Positions 62,102 to 64,000 of a DNA stretch of 64,000 nucleotides are shown piece after piece. The notes under the pieces were generated by a model, which was not told where the DNA came from, made no database searches, and saw nothing but the letters and a program-made list of their open reading frames with translations. The DNA comes from Gemmatimonadota bacterium (GTDB lineage: Bacteria > Latescibacterota > UBA2968 > UBA8231), in contig JABJJN010000089.1 in NCBI GenBank assembly GCA_018660835.1, positions 124,001-188,000 on the forward strand. The letters are read 5' to 3'. Position numbers and translations under genes: made by a program. The first letter of the stretch is position 1, and every line of letters starts with the position of its first letter.

Positions 62102-64000
62102 CTAGCGGACGAGCATCGCTTCGACCGTCTCGCGCACATCCCCCGTTTCGAGTGTGATCAGATACACACCGCTCGCTGCTGACGCGCCCTGTGTGTCGCG
62201 GCCATTCCACTCGACTGTATGCAGCCCCTGTGACAGAGCACGCTCCTGCAGCGTCCGCACGAGTGCCCCGCGTGTGTCGCGGATCTCGATACGAATGGTC
62301 TCGGGTTGCGCCAACTGAAAGCGCACGAGGACCGTGTCGTTGAAAGGGTTCGGATACGGTGGCTGCAGCCGCCGTTCGACCTCTGCTGGCCTCTGCGTCT
62401 GTTGGCCAATCGCCATCTCTTCAATTGCCGTCGCGACATCACCGAGGACGACGATGTCGTCATACAGTCTGCGCTCGAAACCTGTGAGCACACCGTCTGC
62501 GTCGACGAAGGGGAAGACATGCACAGGCTTGAGGATCGCCTGCCAGGTGCCATCCATCGGCAGGATGTCTATCTCCAGATGACCATAGTGCTTGCCACCT
62601 GACTGCAGAACCCCACCTGACCATGTCTCAGGTGCATCCTCATGCACCAGATACTGTTGATGAGGGTTGTCCAGTCCCGATTCTGGACCACGCAGTCCGT
62701 CTCCGGCAATCCCAACGTCGAAGATTTGCAGCGCATGGGGTCGACTGCTGCCATCCGGCAAAATCTGTTCACCTTCGACGACTGAGCGTTCCCACATCTC
62801 ATCGTGACCGGCGATCAATGCATCGACACCAAATTCGTGAAACATGGGCGTCAGCGCGCGCACCGGCACACCCGATTGCTGATCCCGGCCTGACCCATTC
62901 CCAGGGGGCCACCCGTGGGGGCCAACAGAATACGGCACATGGTGAAAAAAGACGAAGGTGAAGGCACTGTTTCTCTGGCTGTCGGCAAGCTGGGCTCGAA
63001 GCCACGTCCACTGCGCAGATCCCTCACCAAAACTCGGAGAATGACCGCCTCCTGCTTCCCCATCGCCCAGCAGGAAGTAGTTCGTGTCATCCGCCGATTG
63101 ATGGGGGATGCCATTGGACACATCGAGACTGATCAGTGTAACCGGCCCATAGTCCAGTCTGTAGTAGCGACCCTCTGCCCTTTCGGAACCATTGCTTGGA
63201 TTGTCGAAATAGCTGAGCCAGCGAGAGATGGCGCGCTCAGAGCCTGGTTGATCGTAGCCTGACATCTTGGGGCCCTGGTAATACTCATGATTGCCTGCAG
63301 CGGCGATCAGCGGCACGCGGGCAGCGAGATTGATTCCGGCCACGTCTGTCATATGGCGCCAGAATTCATCCCAGTCTCGCTGCTCCCCCCCGGACTCGAC
63401 CAGGTCGCCGGCAATGCCGAGTAGATCAGGCTGTCGATCAAGGATGACTTGCAGGTTGTTCAACAAGCCTGTCGTTTGATCGAGCAGATAGTCGCGTGGA
63501 ATCTGTATCCGCGCCGGATCCGGCCAATCGACACGCTTGCCCGTCGATTCCGGTTCCGTCTCGCTGTCGGCAAAGAAGATGAGCCGCACAGGCTCTCTGT
63601 CTGTCGATGCAGGGGCCGACTTGAATTCACCCTCGAAGACGGACTCGCCCTGCTGTACACGAAACGCATACGCTGTGGACGAGGTAAGTCCGTCGACGCG
63701 GACCCGATGGCGGAAGGGTGCTGGCCGTGGGGTGTCAGCAAAGAAACTGGCCGCTTCCCATGGCGGATAGGCCAACGATTGGGCGTGGATCACCTCAGAC
63801 ATCAAGGATTCATCCCGCGAGCCCAGCTCGAGAACACCTGGTTGATCGCTATCGGAAAACCATAGAATCGATATCGCATCGGGTGTTGGATGTTGCAGAT
63901 ACGGCAGCACCCGAAAATCCTCTGCCGCACCATCTGTTGCGCCGAACACGGCAAGAATCCCTAGAGCGCACAGATGACGAAAACCAATACAAAGACCCTT
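62102..64000 (-). CDS. Secreted purple-acid-phosphatase-like metallophosphatase, 5' end outside the window
   Basis: 632 residues visible. The frame remains open to the window edge through a signal-peptide-like LCALGILAVFGATDGAAEDF, so the start is beyond 64000, not at the GTG 63949. Fibronectin-like front, then metal motifs: FFADSE, IAGDLVESGGEQRD, AAGNHEYYQ, FFHHVPYS. The last reads GHDEMWERS instead of the usual GHxHxYER, so one metal or substrate His is changed. The C-terminus is a FlgD-Ig/sorting-type domain (PPYPNPFNDTVLVRFQL; SGVYLITLETGD). Confidence 0.85.
   Translation of the reverse strand, partial: KGLCIGFRHLCALGILAVFGATDGAAEDFRVLPYLQHPTPDAISILWFSDSDQPGVLELGSRDESLMSEVIHAQSLAYPPWEAASFFADTPRPAPFRHRVRVDGLTSSTAYAFRVQQGESVFEGEFKSAPASTDREPVRLIFFADSETEPESTGKRVDWPDPARIQIPRDYLLDQTTGLLNNLQVILDRQPDLLGIAGDLVESGGEQRDWDEFWRHMTDVAGINLAARVPLIAAAGNHEYYQGPKMSGYDQPGSERAISRWLSYFDNPSNGSERAEGRYYRLDYGPVTLISLDVSNGIPHQSADDTNYFLLGDGEAGGGHSPSFGEGSAQWTWLRAQLADSQRNSAFTFVFFHHVPYSVGPHGWPPGNGSGRDQQSGVPVRALTPMFHEFGVDALIAGHDEMWERSVVEGEQILPDGSSRPHALQIFDVGIAGDGLRGPESGLDNPHQQYLVHEDAPETWSGGVLQSGGKHYGHLEIDILPMDGTWQAILKPVHVFPFVDADGVLTGFERRLYDDIVVLGDVATAIEEMAIGQQTQRPAEVERRLQPPYPNPFNDTVLVRFQLAQPETIRIEIRDTRGALVRTLQERALSQGLHTVEWNGRDTQGASAASGVYLITLETGDVRETVEAMLVR

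Noticed and set aside
1..64000. CRISPR arrays, insertion sequences, tRNA or rRNA genes
   Set aside because: Looked for; no regular spaced repeats, transposase motifs or cloverleaf/rRNA sequences were recognised by eye.

Overview
The window is about 57% GC, densely coded and bacterial, with a Gram-negative envelope: outer-membrane barrels, lipoproteins and a SurA-like chaperone. Four phytanoyl-CoA dioxygenase (PhyH) proteins, two sulfatases, an Anbu-type peptidase operon and large secreted proteins ending in FlgD-Ig domains point to an uncultivated lineage such as Latescibacterota, or less likely Poribacteria. That placement is inferred from gene content only. No rRNA, tRNA, transposase or CRISPR array was seen, and no gene-free stretch exceeds 300 bases.

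Layout. 1-8492 (mostly +): a VapB/VapC toxin-antitoxin pair, an enolase-superfamily enzyme, PhyH, two unknown or deacetylase-like proteins, an aldo/keto reductase and an Uup-like ABC-F ATPase. 8514-15041 (-): a tightly packed run of epimerase, DegT aminotransferase, PIG-L deacetylase, WbqC protein and glycosyltransferase, followed by an outer-membrane protein and a Tat-exported molybdenum enzyme; this looks like surface-glycan synthesis. 15158-19355 (-): sulfatase, zinc-ribbon protein, PhyH, and an SDR/TetR pair with two matching operators. 19472-28034 (-): transglutaminase, ATP-grasp, alpha-E, Anbu peptidase and a second transglutaminase, then PhyH and a large secreted lyase-like protein. 28084-32016 (-): a monooxygenase, then a FIST sensor, hybrid kinase and TauE-like exporter. 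32114-41440: a catabolic cluster (sialidase-like, Gfo/Idh, sulfatase, MFS, cyclodeaminase-like, barrel protein) led by a sensor kinase that is split by a 10-bp tandem duplication. 41567-48683: an orphan protein, a PLP lyase plus PhyH pair, M14 and M20 hydrolases, a membrane protein, a small selenoprotein and a PilZ membrane protein. 48741-60952 (-): a secreted-protein locus with three FlgD-Ig paralogues (one carrying an in-frame TAA), a parvulin lipoprotein, an outer-membrane protein and a CBM9-like protein. 61249-64000: a lipoprotein and a secreted metallophosphatase that runs off the edge.

The strongest unexpected result is at 46126-46470 on the minus strand. An apparently truncated ORF is a complete ArsC/thioredoxin-fold gene if an in-frame TGA is read as selenocysteine; it gives a UxxC motif and is followed by a perfect SECIS-like hairpin. 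Other new observations are the exact frameshifting duplication in the sensor kinase, a consensus TGTGA-N6-TCACA site in the divergent region upstream of it, paired TetR operators, a 17-bp palindrome upstream of an unknown gene, and short tandem duplications that lie across stop codons.
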